From: DATAXV01 sp036272915
Lineage (GTDB): Bacteria; Chloroflexota; Dormibacteria; Dormibacterales; Dormibacteraceae
Assembly (NCBI GenBank): GCA_036272915.1
Contig: DATAXV010000241.1
Coordinates: 1 to 16,096, forward strand
DNA length: 16,096 nt
Direction: 5' to 3'
The position numbers and the translations under genes are program-made. The notes below the pieces were generated by a model. The model saw only the letters and a program-made list of their open reading frames with translations, had not been told where the DNA came from and did not search any database. Of the stretch, positions 1 to 8,362 are shown piece by piece. Numbering within the stretch: position 1 is the first letter of the stretch; every line of letters starts with the position of its first letter.

Positions 1-28
1 GGACGGCGCCGCCTCCCCCCCCCGCCGC

Positions 29-769
<741 letters not shown>

Positions 770-887
770 TCCACTCCTCCTTTTTATCGACGGCCGTGCT
801 GTCCTCACTGTAGCCCGGCGCCGCCCTCGCCCGCATCGCGACGAGCGGTAGACTTTGAACTCGTGCTTGTCCGATTTGGCCGTGAAA
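770..887. promoter_or_regulatory. Divergent intergenic promoter region (ThuA / lpd)
   Basis: This 118-bp gap separates two divergent genes and must hold both promoters. A TAGACT hexamer (849-854, plus) fits a -10 box about 33 bases before the lpd ATG. On the minus strand a TACAGT hexamer (812-807) could serve the ThuA gene. No convincing -35 boxes are seen. The AGGAGG ribosome site of the ThuA gene lies at 776-781 (minus). The lpd ATG has no good Shine-Dalgarno sequence. Confidence 0.35.
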
Positions 888-2264
888 ATGGCCACTGACC
901 AGTTCGACGTCGCCATCCTCGGAGGCGGCACTGGCGGCTACACCGCCGCAATACGGGCAGCCCAGCTAGGCAAGCGGGTCGCCCTGATCGAGTCCAACAA
1001 AGTCGGAGGCTGCTGCCTCCACGTCGGCTGTATCCCGACCAAGGCTCTGCTCGAGTCATCAGGCCTCTTTCACAAGGTGGCGGCAAGAGGCGCTGAGTAC
1101 GGGATCCAGGTCAAGGACGCCGCCTATGACATCGAACGCATCGCGACCCGGCGTGACGGCGTCGTCAACCAGCTGTACAAAGGTGTGCAGGGGCTGATGC
1201 GGAAGAACAAGATCGAGGTCATCCCGGGCCGCGGCACCCTCAAGGGCGGCGGCAGGATCGACGTCGAGGGCCGGACCATCCAGGCCGCGGCCGCCATCGT
1301 CGCGACCGGCTCGGCGCCGCGGGCGCTCCCCGGGCTCGAGTTCGACGGCGAGCGGATCGTCAGCTCCGACCACTCGGTCCTCGCCCGCTCGGTCCCCGGT
1401 TCGGTGGCCATCATCGGCGCGGGCGCGATCGGCGTCGAGTTCGCGACCTACTACCACCAGCTGGGCGCCGAGGTCACGCTGCTCGAGGCGCTCGACCGGG
1501 TCGTCCCGCTCGAGGACGAGGACGTGTCCAAGGTGGTTCGCCAGAGCTTCGAGCGTGACGGGATCAAGGTCCGCACCGGCGTCCGCGTCAAGGGCGCGAG
1601 TGTCGGCGGCGGAAAGGTCACCGTCGAGCTGGAGGACGGCAAGGTCGAGGCCGAGCAGCTGCTGGTCGCGATCGGCCGCACCCCGAGGACGAAGGACATC
1701 GGTCTGGAGGCCGCCGGGGTCGAGGTCGACAAGCGCGGCTTCGTCACCGTCGACGAGTGGCAGCGCACCAGCGCCAAGGGCGTCTGGGCGATCGGCGACG
1801 CCGTCGGCGGGTTCCTGCTCGCCCACGCCGCCGCCCACGAGGGCATCACCGCCGTCGAGGACCTGGCCGGCGCCCGCGTCCACCCCATGTCCCAGAACCT
1901 CGTCACCCGCTGCACCTACTCGACCCCGGAGATCGCATCCGTGGGCCTGACCGAGGCGCAGGCCAAGGAGCAGGGCCACGAGGTCAAGGTCGGGCGCTTC
2001 CCCTTCGCCGCCAACGGAAGGGCCCTCATCCACGGCGAGCCCGCGGGCTTCGCCAAGCTGGTCGCGGACGCGACCACCGGCCAGTTGCTCGGCGCTCACG
2101 TGGTCGGCGTCCAGGCCACCGAGTTGATCGCCGAGCCGGCGCTCGCCCAGCTGTTCGAGGGCGACGCCTGGGAGCTCGGCCGCAACATCCACCCCCACCC
2201 CACGCTGAGTGAGGTGCTCGGTGAGGCCGCGCTCGCCGTCGACGGCGTGGCGATAAACATCTAG
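888..2264 (+). CDS. lpdA: Dihydrolipoyl dehydrogenase (E3)
   Basis: This 458-residue flavoprotein reoxidizes the dihydrolipoyl arm of E2 with NAD+, as the E3 of a 2-oxoacid dehydrogenase complex. It shows the N-terminal FAD dinucleotide motif GGGTGG (12-17), the redox disulfide in GCCLHVGC (Cys43 and Cys48), a second dinucleotide motif IIGAGAIGVEF for NAD in the middle, the second FAD motif ending AIGDAVGG, and the C-terminal catalytic HPHPTLSE (435-442; His437 with Glu442). The residue before the first redox Cys is also Cys, where Thr is usual. I chose ATG 888 because the FAD fold begins directly after it; an upstream TTG at 855 would add eleven residues with no ribosome site. The E1 gene follows after 21 bases, so the two are probably co-transcribed. 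Confidence 0.95.
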   Translation: MATDQFDVAILGGGTGGYTAAIRAAQLGKRVALIESNKVGGCCLHVGCIPTKALLESSGLFHKVAARGAEYGIQVKDAAYDIERIATRRDGVVNQLYKGVQGLMRKNKIEVIPGRGTLKGGGRIDVEGRTIQAAAAIVATGSAPRALPGLEFDGERIVSSDHSVLARSVPGSVAIIGAGAIGVEFATYYHQLGAEVTLLEALDRVVPLEDEDVSKVVRQSFERDGIKVRTGVRVKGASVGGGKVTVELEDGKVEAEQLLVAIGRTPRTKDIGLEAAGVEVDKRGFVTVDEWQRTSAKGVWAIGDAVGGFLLAHAAAHEGITAVEDLAGARVHPMSQNLVTRCTYSTPEIASVGLTEAQAKEQGHEVKVGRFPFAANGRALIHGEPAGFAKLVADATTGQLLGAHVVGVQATELIAEPALAQLFEGDAWELGRNIHPHPTLSEVLGEAALAVDGVAINI

Positions 2265-2285
2265 GGGTAAGAAAGACAACTTCCG

Positions 2286-4352
2286 ATGGCACAGACGAAA
2301 GAAAGGCTCCAGACATCCGGGCAGGCCGGAGAGTGGCACTTCCAGGAACCGGTCGATTGGCGCGACACCGACGTCAACGAGAAGACGCTGATCGAGTGGT
2401 ACCACTACATGCAGCTGGCGCGGCAGATCGACTACCGCTGCCAGGTCCTCAACCGGCAGGGCAGGGCGCCCTTCGTGCTCTCCTGCGCCGGTCACGAGGC
2501 GGCTCAGATCGGCGTCGCCTGGCCACTCAAGCCGGAGTACGACTGGATCGCGCCCTACTACCGCGACGTCGTGCTCTGCTTCCGGATGGGAGTCACCCCT
2601 CTCGATCTGATGCTGTCGGTGCTGGCCAAGCCTGACGACCCCGCCTCGGGCGGCAAGCAGACTCCCGGCCACTTCAGCGACACCCGGCTCAACGTCATCT
2701 CCAACGCATCGCCGGTCGCGACCCAGATGGTCCACGCCACGGGCGCCGCCTACGGGCTTAAGATGGACGGCACGGACAAGGTCGTCATGACCTGCTACGG
2801 CGAGGGCAGCGGCTCCACCGGCGACGTCCACGAGGCGTTCAACTTCGCCGCCATCTACAAGCTGCCGACGATCTTCGTCTGCCAGAACAACGGTTTCGCC
2901 ATCTCCGTGCCCTACCGCAAGGAGTACGCGGTCCAGTACGCCGCCCAGCGCGCCCTCGGCTACGGCTTCCCCGGCGTCACCCTCGACGGGCGGGACCCGG
3001 TGACCTGCTACCACGTCGCCCAGCAGGCGGTGGCCAGGGCCCGGTCGGGCCAGGGTCCGACCCTCATCGAGTGCCTGGTCGACCGGCTCGGCGCCCACTC
3101 CTCCGAGGACGATCAGCGGCGCTACCGGACGCAGGAGGAGATCGACGAGCTGCAGCGCAACGACTGCCTGACGCAGTTCCGCAAGCGGCTGCTCGACGAG
3201 GGGATCCTGAACGAGAAGGGCCTAACCGAGTACGACGAGCAGATCAAGGGCGACGTCACCCAGGCCACCCGCGAGGGCATGGACGCGCGCGAGGCCCGCC
3301 CCGAGGAGGCGACCGAGCACGTCTACGCCTCCACCGTCCCCGCCGCCATCGAGCCGGCGGCCGGCGCCGCCAGCGAGGACCTCAACATGGTCCAGGCGCT
3401 GCGCGAGTGCCTGACCGAGGAGATGGAGCGGGACGACACGGTGATGGTCCTGGGCGAGGACGTCGGGCCCAAGGGCGGCGTCTTCCTGGTCACCGACGGC
3501 CTGCACAAGCGCTTCGGCGAGCAGCGCGTGATCGACACGCCGCTGGCCGAGTCCTCGATCGCCGGGATCGCAGGCGGGCTGGCCATGGAAGGCAAGCGTC
3601 CGGTCGCCGAGATCCAGTTCACCGACTTCATGCACGTCGCCTTCAACCAGATCACCAACGAGCTGGCCAAGTTCCGGTACCGCTCCAACGGCGACTGGGA
3701 CGTGCCCATCGTGGTGCGGGCGCCGATGGGCGGCGCCGCCAACGGAGGTCTCTACCACTCCCAGTCGATGGAGGCGCGCTTCGCCACCCCCGGGCTCAAG
3801 ATCGTGATCCCCTCCTCGCCGCGCGAGGCCAAGGGCCTGCTGCTGGCCGCGATCCGCGACCAGGACCCGGTCCTCTTCTTCGAGCACAAACGCCTGTACC
3901 GCATGTTCAAGGAGCCGGTGCCGAAGGGCGAGTACCTGATCCCGCTGCAGCAGGCTCGGGTGGTCAAGCGCGGAGAGGACGTGTCCGTCTTCTGCTACGG
4001 GCTGATGGTCCACTACGCCCTCGAGGCCGCGCAGCGGCTCGAGGAGGAGGGGTGGTCGGTCGAGGTCGTCGACCTCCGCACCGTCTACCCGCTCGACAAG
4101 GAGGCGATCATCGCCTCGGCCCGCAAGACGGGCAAGTGCTTCATCGTGTACGAGGACAACTTCAGCGTCTCGGTCGGCTCGGAGATCGCCGCCCTGATCG
4201 CGGACGAGGCCTGGCAGTGGCTCGACGCCCCGGTCAAGCGCCTCGGCGGTCTGGACGTCCCCAGCATGCCCTACGCCAAGCCGATGGAGTCGTACTTCAT
4301 GCCCGATCCGGAGAAGATCTACAAGGGCCTCAAGGAGCTGGCGGAGTTCTAG
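2286..4352 (+). CDS. Fused 2-oxoacid dehydrogenase E1 (alpha and beta in one chain)
   Basis: This 688-residue thiamine-diphosphate enzyme decarboxylates a 2-oxoacid and transfers the acyl group to lipoyl-E2. Residues about 25-345 are the E1-alpha part, with the ThDP/Mg motif GEG (172-174) closing at QNNGFAIS (200-207) and the loop HSSEDD (271-276). An Ala/Pro/Glu-rich hinge (about 345-365) joins the E1-beta part, which starts at DLNMVQAL and carries LGEDVGPKGGVF and DTPLAESSIAG. Alpha and beta are usually separate genes; single-chain E1 proteins of this length are known in several phyla. The substrate (pyruvate, branched-chain or other 2-oxoacid) cannot be fixed by eye; the alpha/beta type excludes homodimeric AceE and SucA enzymes. 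The ribosome site (AAGAAAG) is weak. The stop abuts the ATG of E2 with no gap, so the two are translationally linked. Confidence 0.93.
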   Translation: MAQTKERLQTSGQAGEWHFQEPVDWRDTDVNEKTLIEWYHYMQLARQIDYRCQVLNRQGRAPFVLSCAGHEAAQIGVAWPLKPEYDWIAPYYRDVVLCFRMGVTPLDLMLSVLAKPDDPASGGKQTPGHFSDTRLNVISNASPVATQMVHATGAAYGLKMDGTDKVVMTCYGEGSGSTGDVHEAFNFAAIYKLPTIFVCQNNGFAISVPYRKEYAVQYAAQRALGYGFPGVTLDGRDPVTCYHVAQQAVARARSGQGPTLIECLVDRLGAHSSEDDQRRYRTQEEIDELQRNDCLTQFRKRLLDEGILNEKGLTEYDEQIKGDVTQATREGMDAREARPEEATEHVYASTVPAAIEPAAGAASEDLNMVQALRECLTEEMERDDTVMVLGEDVGPKGGVFLVTDGLHKRFGEQRVIDTPLAESSIAGIAGGLAMEGKRPVAEIQFTDFMHVAFNQITNELAKFRYRSNGDWDVPIVVRAPMGGAANGGLYHSQSMEARFATPGLKIVIPSSPREAKGLLLAAIRDQDPVLFFEHKRLYRMFKEPVPKGEYLIPLQQARVVKRGEDVSVFCYGLMVHYALEAAQRLEEEGWSVEVVDLRTVYPLDKEAIIASARKTGKCFIVYEDNFSVSVGSEIAALIADEAWQWLDAPVKRLGGLDVPSMPYAKPMESYFMPDPEKIYKGLKELAEF

Positions 4353-5657
4353 ATGGGAGAGACGACGCGGGTCACGATGCCGCAGCTGGGTGAGTCGGTG
4401 CACGAGGGCACCATCTCCCGGTGGCTGGTGAAGCCGGGGGATCGGGTCGAGGAGTTCGAGCCGATGCTCGAGGTCGACACCGACAAGGTCAATGCCGAGG
4501 TGCCGAGCCCGGTCACCGGCGTCCTACGCGAGATCCTGGCCAACGAGGGCCAGACCATCGAGGCGGGATCGGAGATCGCCGTCGTCGAGCTCGAGGGCGG
4601 CTCGGCCGCCGCGAGCACGACCGCGGCCGCTCCCGCCGCGGAGGCGGCCGCGCCACCGGCCCGGGCCGCGACGGCGACGGCACCGGTGGCACAGGCCGAG
4701 GCCAACGGGGCCGTCGACCAGGAGAAGGGCGGTCGAGGCGAGCACCGCTTCTCGCCGGCCGTGCTGATGGCGGCCGAGGATGCGAGGGTCGACCTCTCCC
4801 AGGTCGAGGGTTCCGGTCTCGGTGGCCGCGTGACCAAGCGCGACGTCCGGCAGTTCGTCGAGCGCCGCGACCGGGGCGCCTCGCCCCAGCGGGGCTCGCG
4901 CCCGGACCGCGCGGCTGCCGCACCGGCGGCCCCCGCCGCACCGAAGGTGGCCGCCGCGGCCGGCGACGAGGTCCAGCCGCTGACGCGGATCCGGCGACTG
5001 ATCGCCGAGAACATGACCCTCTCCAAGACCACCATCCCCCACGCCTGGCAGACCCAGGAGGTGGACATGAGCGGGGTGGTGGCCAACCGGGCCGCCAACA
5101 AGGGTGCCTTCCAGGCCCGGGAGGGATTCTCCCTGACCTACCTGCCCTACGTGGTCGCCGCCGCCGTCTCGGCGCTGCGTGAGAATCCGGCGGCGAACGC
5201 AACCTTCAACGGCGACGAGATCATCCGCCACGGCGCGATCAACCTGGGCATCTCGGTCGGGACCGAGGACACGCTGGTGGTGCCGGTCATTCGCGGCGCC
5301 GACGGCCTCTCGCTGGCCGGGCTGGCCCGCTCCATCAACGACCTGGCGACCAGGGCCCGGACCAAGAAGCTGACCGTCGACGATCTCAGCGGCGGGACCT
5401 TCACGGTCAACAACTCGGGCAGCCTCGGAACCCTGTTCAGCTACTCCGTGATCAATCCCGGCCAGGCCGGCATCCTGACCATGGAGGCGATCGTGGAGCG
5501 GCCGGTGGCGGTCAACGGCATGATCGGGATCAAGCCGATGATGTACCTCTGCTTCAGCTTCGACCATCGCGTCCTCGACGGCCTCCAGGGCGCCCGCTTC
5601 CTGGTCTCGAGCAGGAAGTGGCTGGAGGCGGTGACCGTGGACACCCCGATCTACTGA
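4353..5657 (+). CDS. Dihydrolipoamide acyltransferase (E2)
   Basis: This 434-residue acyltransferase core passes the acyl group from lipoamide to CoA. Its order is one lipoyl domain (about 5-80, lipoylated Lys45 in DTDKV), an Ala/Pro-rich linker (83-128), a peripheral subunit-binding domain (about 131-168, RFSPAVLMAAEDARV with GLGGRVTKRDV), a second Ala-rich linker, and the catalytic domain (about 208-434) with HRVLDG (405-410; His405, Asp409). A GGAG ribosome site lies inside the end of E1 (4343-4346), six bases before the ATG, and the E1 stop TAG touches this ATG. It completes E1-E2-E3 in one cluster. Whether the acyl group is acetyl or branched-chain is not decided by visible motifs. Confidence 0.94.
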   Translation: MGETTRVTMPQLGESVHEGTISRWLVKPGDRVEEFEPMLEVDTDKVNAEVPSPVTGVLREILANEGQTIEAGSEIAVVELEGGSAAASTTAAAPAAEAAAPPARAATATAPVAQAEANGAVDQEKGGRGEHRFSPAVLMAAEDARVDLSQVEGSGLGGRVTKRDVRQFVERRDRGASPQRGSRPDRAAAAPAAPAAPKVAAAAGDEVQPLTRIRRLIAENMTLSKTTIPHAWQTQEVDMSGVVANRAANKGAFQAREGFSLTYLPYVVAAAVSALRENPAANATFNGDEIIRHGAINLGISVGTEDTLVVPVIRGADGLSLAGLARSINDLATRARTKKLTVDDLSGGTFTVNNSGSLGTLFSYSVINPGQAGILTMEAIVERPVAVNGMIGIKPMMYLCFSFDHRVLDGLQGARFLVSSRKWLEAVTVDTPIY

Positions 5658-5685
5658 TCCGCCAGCTACCGGCCGACGAGATCCG

Positions 5686-6342
5686 ATGAGCGAGCCTCTG
5701 GCCCTGGTGGTCACCTCACGCGAGGAGCCCGGTGTCCTCTATCGAGTGTGCGAGGTGATCTACCGGCACCAGGGGAACATCACATACATCTCGACGGTGG
5801 GCATGGGTGGCGCCCAGGCCGAGACCCAGTTCGAGGTCACGGGCGCCCCCGACGCGAGCCGCCTGATCGCAGACCTCGTGGCGCTGGAGCCGGTCATGGG
5901 GGTCAGCACCGTCCCCTCCTTCCAGGCCATCTTCGGCAAGCGCCTGATCGTCATCGGTGGCGGCGCCCAGGTGGGCATGGTCGCGCAGGGCGCGACGGCG
6001 GAGGCCGACCGGCACAACATCCGCGGCGAGCGGATCTCCGTCGACACCATCCCCCTGGTCGGAGAGGAGCGGCTGGCCACGGCGGTCCGGGCGGTGGCTC
6101 GGCTGCATCGGGCACGTGGCCTGGTCCTGGCCGGGGCGCTCATGGGCGGAGACATCACCACCTCCGTCCAGGAGATCCAGCGGGCGGGGATCATCGTCGT
6201 CTGCACCAGCATGGCCGGGTCGGTGCCGTCGGTCGCCGACCTCGTCGTCTCCGATCCGGTCGAGGCGGGGGTCATGGCGGTCATGCTCATCGCCGACACC
6301 GCACGCTTCTCGATCGAGCTGGTCAGGGGCCGCCACTTCTGA
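5686..6342 (+). CDS. ACT domain protein with DUF5612-like C-terminal domain
   Basis: This 218-residue soluble protein has an N-terminal ACT-like domain (about 4-80, beginning LALVVTSREEPGVLYRVCEVI), a fold that usually binds amino acids or other small ligands. The C-terminal part (about 85-215) has the stretches RLIVIGGGAQVGMVAQGA, EADRHNIRGERISVDTIP, LVLAGALMGGDI and MAGSVPSVADLVVSDP, which I recognise as the DUF5612-type domain, best known to me from methanogen proteins. That assignment is from memory of the family. The start has no strong ribosome site but lies 28 bases after E2. The likely role, inferred from position and the ACT fold, is sensing an amino acid or 2-oxoacid-derived signal for the dehydrogenase. 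No catalytic motif is visible. Confidence 0.72.
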   Translation: MSEPLALVVTSREEPGVLYRVCEVIYRHQGNITYISTVGMGGAQAETQFEVTGAPDASRLIADLVALEPVMGVSTVPSFQAIFGKRLIVIGGGAQVGMVAQGATAEADRHNIRGERISVDTIPLVGEERLATAVRAVARLHRARGLVLAGALMGGDITTSVQEIQRAGIIVVCTSMAGSVPSVADLVVSDPVEAGVMAVMLIADTARFSIELVRGRHF

Positions 6343-6360
6343 GGCCGGGTCCGTCCGGCC
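6343..6360 (+). terminator. Possible GC hairpin after the ACT gene
   Basis: GGCCGG and CCGGCC form a perfect 6-bp stem with a 6-base loop, directly after the ACT gene stop. No T-run follows, so termination is uncertain and the amidase gene 53 bases on may still be co-transcribed. Confidence 0.3.
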
Positions 6361-6412
6361 CGGGTCGGCTGATCGATGCGATCAGGTTCCGCCGGAGCCG
6401 CGACTACGCTGA

Positions 6413-7150
6413 ATGATCATGCGTGGCGTGGTCAGGATCGGGGCTTGCCAGACGCCGGAGATCCTGGGCGACGAGGATGCGGCCGTTGCCTGCATCAAGG
6501 AGTTCGCCGAGCGGGCGGACGCCGACCTCCTGCTCTTCCCCGAGTGCTTCCTCCAGGGCTACCTGATCACGGAAGCCCACGTGCGTCGCCATGCGCTCGA
6601 CCTGAACTCCACCCGGTTCAGGTCGGTCTTGTCCCGCCTGGCGGATGTCAGGCCGGCGCTGGTACTGGGGATGATCGAGCGGGCCGGCAGTAGGGTGTAC
6701 AACGCCGCCGTCGTGCTGGAGCAGGGCAGGGTCGCCGGCGTCTATCGCAAGGCGCATCTCAGGTCCGGCGAGTCGCTCTTCGAGCGGGGGGATCGGTACC
6801 CGGTCTTCGAGGTGAGGGGCGTCAGGTTCGGGATCAACATCTGCCATGACACCCGGTTCCCGGGCGCGGCGGCGCAGGTCGCCGCGCATGGAGCGCGCGT
6901 CCTCCTCGTCCCCGCCCAGAACATGATGAGACGACGGGCCGCGGAGGAGTGGAAGGACCGGCACAACGAGATCCGGGCACAGCGCGTCAGGGAGACCGGC
7001 ATGTGGCTGCTGTCGGCCGACGTGACCGGAGAGCGCGGAGACACCCACGTCGGATACGGGCCGACGTCGGTCATGAATCCCATCGCCGATCTGGTCGCGC
7101 AGGTCCCGCTCATGCAGACCGGGATGGTGGTCGCCGAGATCCCGGGGTAG
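6413..7150 (+). CDS. Carbon-nitrogen hydrolase (nitrilase superfamily amidase)
   Basis: This 245-residue cytosolic hydrolase has the superfamily's Glu-Lys-Cys triad: Glu44 in LLLFPECFLQGY, Lys113 in VYRKAHL and Cys144 in GINICHDTRFP. It starts with the usual MRGVVRIGACQTP strand and ends in the conserved MNPIADLVAQVP region. Such enzymes cleave amides, nitriles or N-carbamoyl compounds; the substrate is not predictable here. ATG 6413 and ATG 6419 are both possible starts, with only a distant GGAG upstream. It lies 70 bases after the ACT protein on the same strand, so it may be the last gene of the cluster, although a hairpin sits between. If coupled to the dehydrogenase it could release an amino or 2-oxo acid from an amide precursor, which is speculation. 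Confidence 0.87.
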   Translation: MIMRGVVRIGACQTPEILGDEDAAVACIKEFAERADADLLLFPECFLQGYLITEAHVRRHALDLNSTRFRSVLSRLADVRPALVLGMIERAGSRVYNAAVVLEQGRVAGVYRKAHLRSGESLFERGDRYPVFEVRGVRFGINICHDTRFPGAAAQVAAHGARVLLVPAQNMMRRRAAEEWKDRHNEIRAQRVRETGMWLLSADVTGERGDTHVGYGPTSVMNPIADLVAQVPLMQTGMVVAEIPG

Positions 7151-7168
7151 TCGCGCCCGAACGGCTGA

Positions 7169-7185
7169 GCGGCTCTCGCAGCCGC
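7169..7185 (+). terminator. Hairpin after the amidase gene, possible terminator
   Basis: GCGGCT and AGCCGC make a perfect 6-bp stem around CTCGC, 19 bases after the amidase stop. There is no T-run, as is common in high-GC genomes, so its role as end of the cluster is tentative. Confidence 0.35.
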
Positions 7186-7227
7186 ACGCCCGACATTGAC
7201 CAGGCGGCGGCGACGGCCGGCGGCGAG

Positions 7228-7246
7228 CAGACCGACCGTTGGTCTG
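7228..7246. promoter_or_regulatory. Palindromic operator and promoter of the TetR gene
   Basis: CAGACC and GGTCTG are separated by seven bases, and inside them GACC-GTT-GGTC is also a perfect inverted repeat. Such nested GACC/GGTC boxes are typical TetR-family operators. A TAATCT hexamer (7248-7253, TAnnnT type) follows at once and would place the transcript start at about 7260, the GTG start codon itself, giving a leaderless mRNA. The regulator bound here would cover its own promoter, which suggests autorepression. Confidence 0.6.
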
Positions 7247-7260
7247 TTAATCTCGGAGAC

Positions 7261-7944
7261 GTGGCGCGCACGGCCAGAGCGGAAGCACACGCGGTTCGAC
7301 GGGATGCGTTCGTGGACGCGGCGCTGCGCCGGATTCAGACCAAGGGCTACGAACAGATGAGCGTCCAGGACCTTCTGGACGACCTCGACGCGTCCAAGGG
7401 TGCCTTCTACCATTACTTCGACTCCAAGCGGTCGCTCCTCCTCGCCGTCGTCGACCGAATGTCCGACGCCGCCCTCGCGCCTCTGGCGTCTGTTCTCGAG
7501 GACCCCTCGGTCACCGCCCTGCAGAAGCTCGAGGCGGTCTTCGCCGGCGCCGCGGCCCGAAGCGCCGAGCAACGCGACCTCTTCCTCGCCGTGCTCGAGA
7601 CATGGACCTCCGACGACAACGCGATCGTCCGGGAGAAGGTTCGCCGGGCGACGGCGCTTCGCCTCCAGCCGGTGCTGGCGCCGATCGTCAGGGAGGGCGT
7701 CGAAGAGGGCCTGTTCACGGTCAACTCGCCGGAGGAGACCGCCGGCGTGATCGTGTCGCTCGTGCACGGATTCCAGGAGCGGGCGATCGATCTCTTCTTC
7801 GGCCGCCGGGCGGGCACGATCCCCTTCGAAGCGGTTCTGCGCGCAAACGCCGCCAACATCGCCGCGATGGAGCGGATCCTGGGCATTCCCCAAGGTTCCA
7901 TGAAAGGCCTCGACGAGTCGGCGCTGCGCGTGTGGTTCGGCTGA
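7261..7944 (+). CDS. TetR/AcrR family transcriptional regulator
   Basis: This 227-residue regulator has an N-terminal TetR DNA-binding domain, with the helix-turn-helix at about residues 34-54 (SVQDLLDDLDASKGAFYHYF, then DSKRSLL). The remaining alpha-helical part is the ligand-binding and dimer domain, with no recognisable ligand signature. I chose GTG 7261 because the conserved helix 1 (RRDAFVDAALR) starts soon after and an operator-like palindrome sits just upstream; an open extension to 6949 overlaps the amidase gene and is a shadow. A GGAG lies only two bases before the GTG, too close to be a normal ribosome site, so the mRNA may be leaderless. Its likely targets are itself and the following membrane-protein gene, which is now broken. 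Confidence 0.9.
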   Translation: MARTARAEAHAVRRDAFVDAALRRIQTKGYEQMSVQDLLDDLDASKGAFYHYFDSKRSLLLAVVDRMSDAALAPLASVLEDPSVTALQKLEAVFAGAAARSAEQRDLFLAVLETWTSDDNAIVREKVRRATALRLQPVLAPIVREGVEEGLFTVNSPEETAGVIVSLVHGFQERAIDLFFGRRAGTIPFEAVLRANAANIAAMERILGIPQGSMKGLDESALRVWFG

Positions 7945-7962
7945 TGGAGACGGCGTTGCGAG

Positions 7963-8335
7963 ATGAGCAACGTGTACGTGAGGGCGCTGGTCTCGATGGT
8001 GGCGGTCGTCGTCTGCATGGGCGCTGCTGTTCCTGCCAGCGTGGACACTCGACCACTGGCGGGGCTGGGCCTTCCTGGCGCTCTGCGCCGCTGCCGGGCT
8101 GGTCATCCTCCTCTATCTCGCCGGACGCGATCGGGCGCTCTTTGAACGGGGGATATCGGGCGGACCTCAGGCCGAGCAGCGGACCAGCCGGCGGATCATC
8201 ATGTCGATCGCGTCGCTCGAGTTCGCGGCCCTCCTCGTCGTCCCCGTGATCGTCCACCATCGAGATAGGGAAGGACCCTCGCGTGATCTCGACCGGTCGC
8301 CACGGCATCGTCCGCCACCCGATGTGCAGCGGTAG
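7963..8335 (+). pseudogene. Decayed isoprenylcysteine carboxyl methyltransferase-like membrane protein
   Basis: Three short pieces in different frames match successive parts of an ICMT-type integral membrane methyltransferase. Frame one (7963-8020) gives MSNVYVRALVSMVAVVVCMG, a first hydrophobic helix. After a one-base shift, frame two (from 8021) gives LLFLPAWTLDHWRGWAFLAL, then LVILLYLAGRDRALFE and a further helix up to VVPVIVHH. Frame three (8283-8330) gives VISTGRHGIVRHPM, the AdoMet-site box, where RHPM is normally followed by Tyr but here by Cys. The stretch normally lying between the last two pieces (on the order of 50 residues, from memory) and everything after RHPM are missing. The gene began 18 bases after the TetR gene and was probably its regulatory target. 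Confidence 0.65.
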
Positions 8336-8362
8336 TCGCCGGCCAGCCCCGGACCTACCGCT

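Noticed and set aside
1059..3098. A 679-codon open frame on the minus strand
   Set aside because: It lies fully antisense to the E3 and E1 genes, has low-complexity Asp/Gly/Val/Leu-rich composition with no domain, and is explained by codon bias in high-GC DNA.
4524..5714. A 396-codon minus-strand open frame opposite E2
   Set aside because: It is antisense to the well-supported E2 gene, with no recognisable motif and His/Arg/Gly-rich composition.
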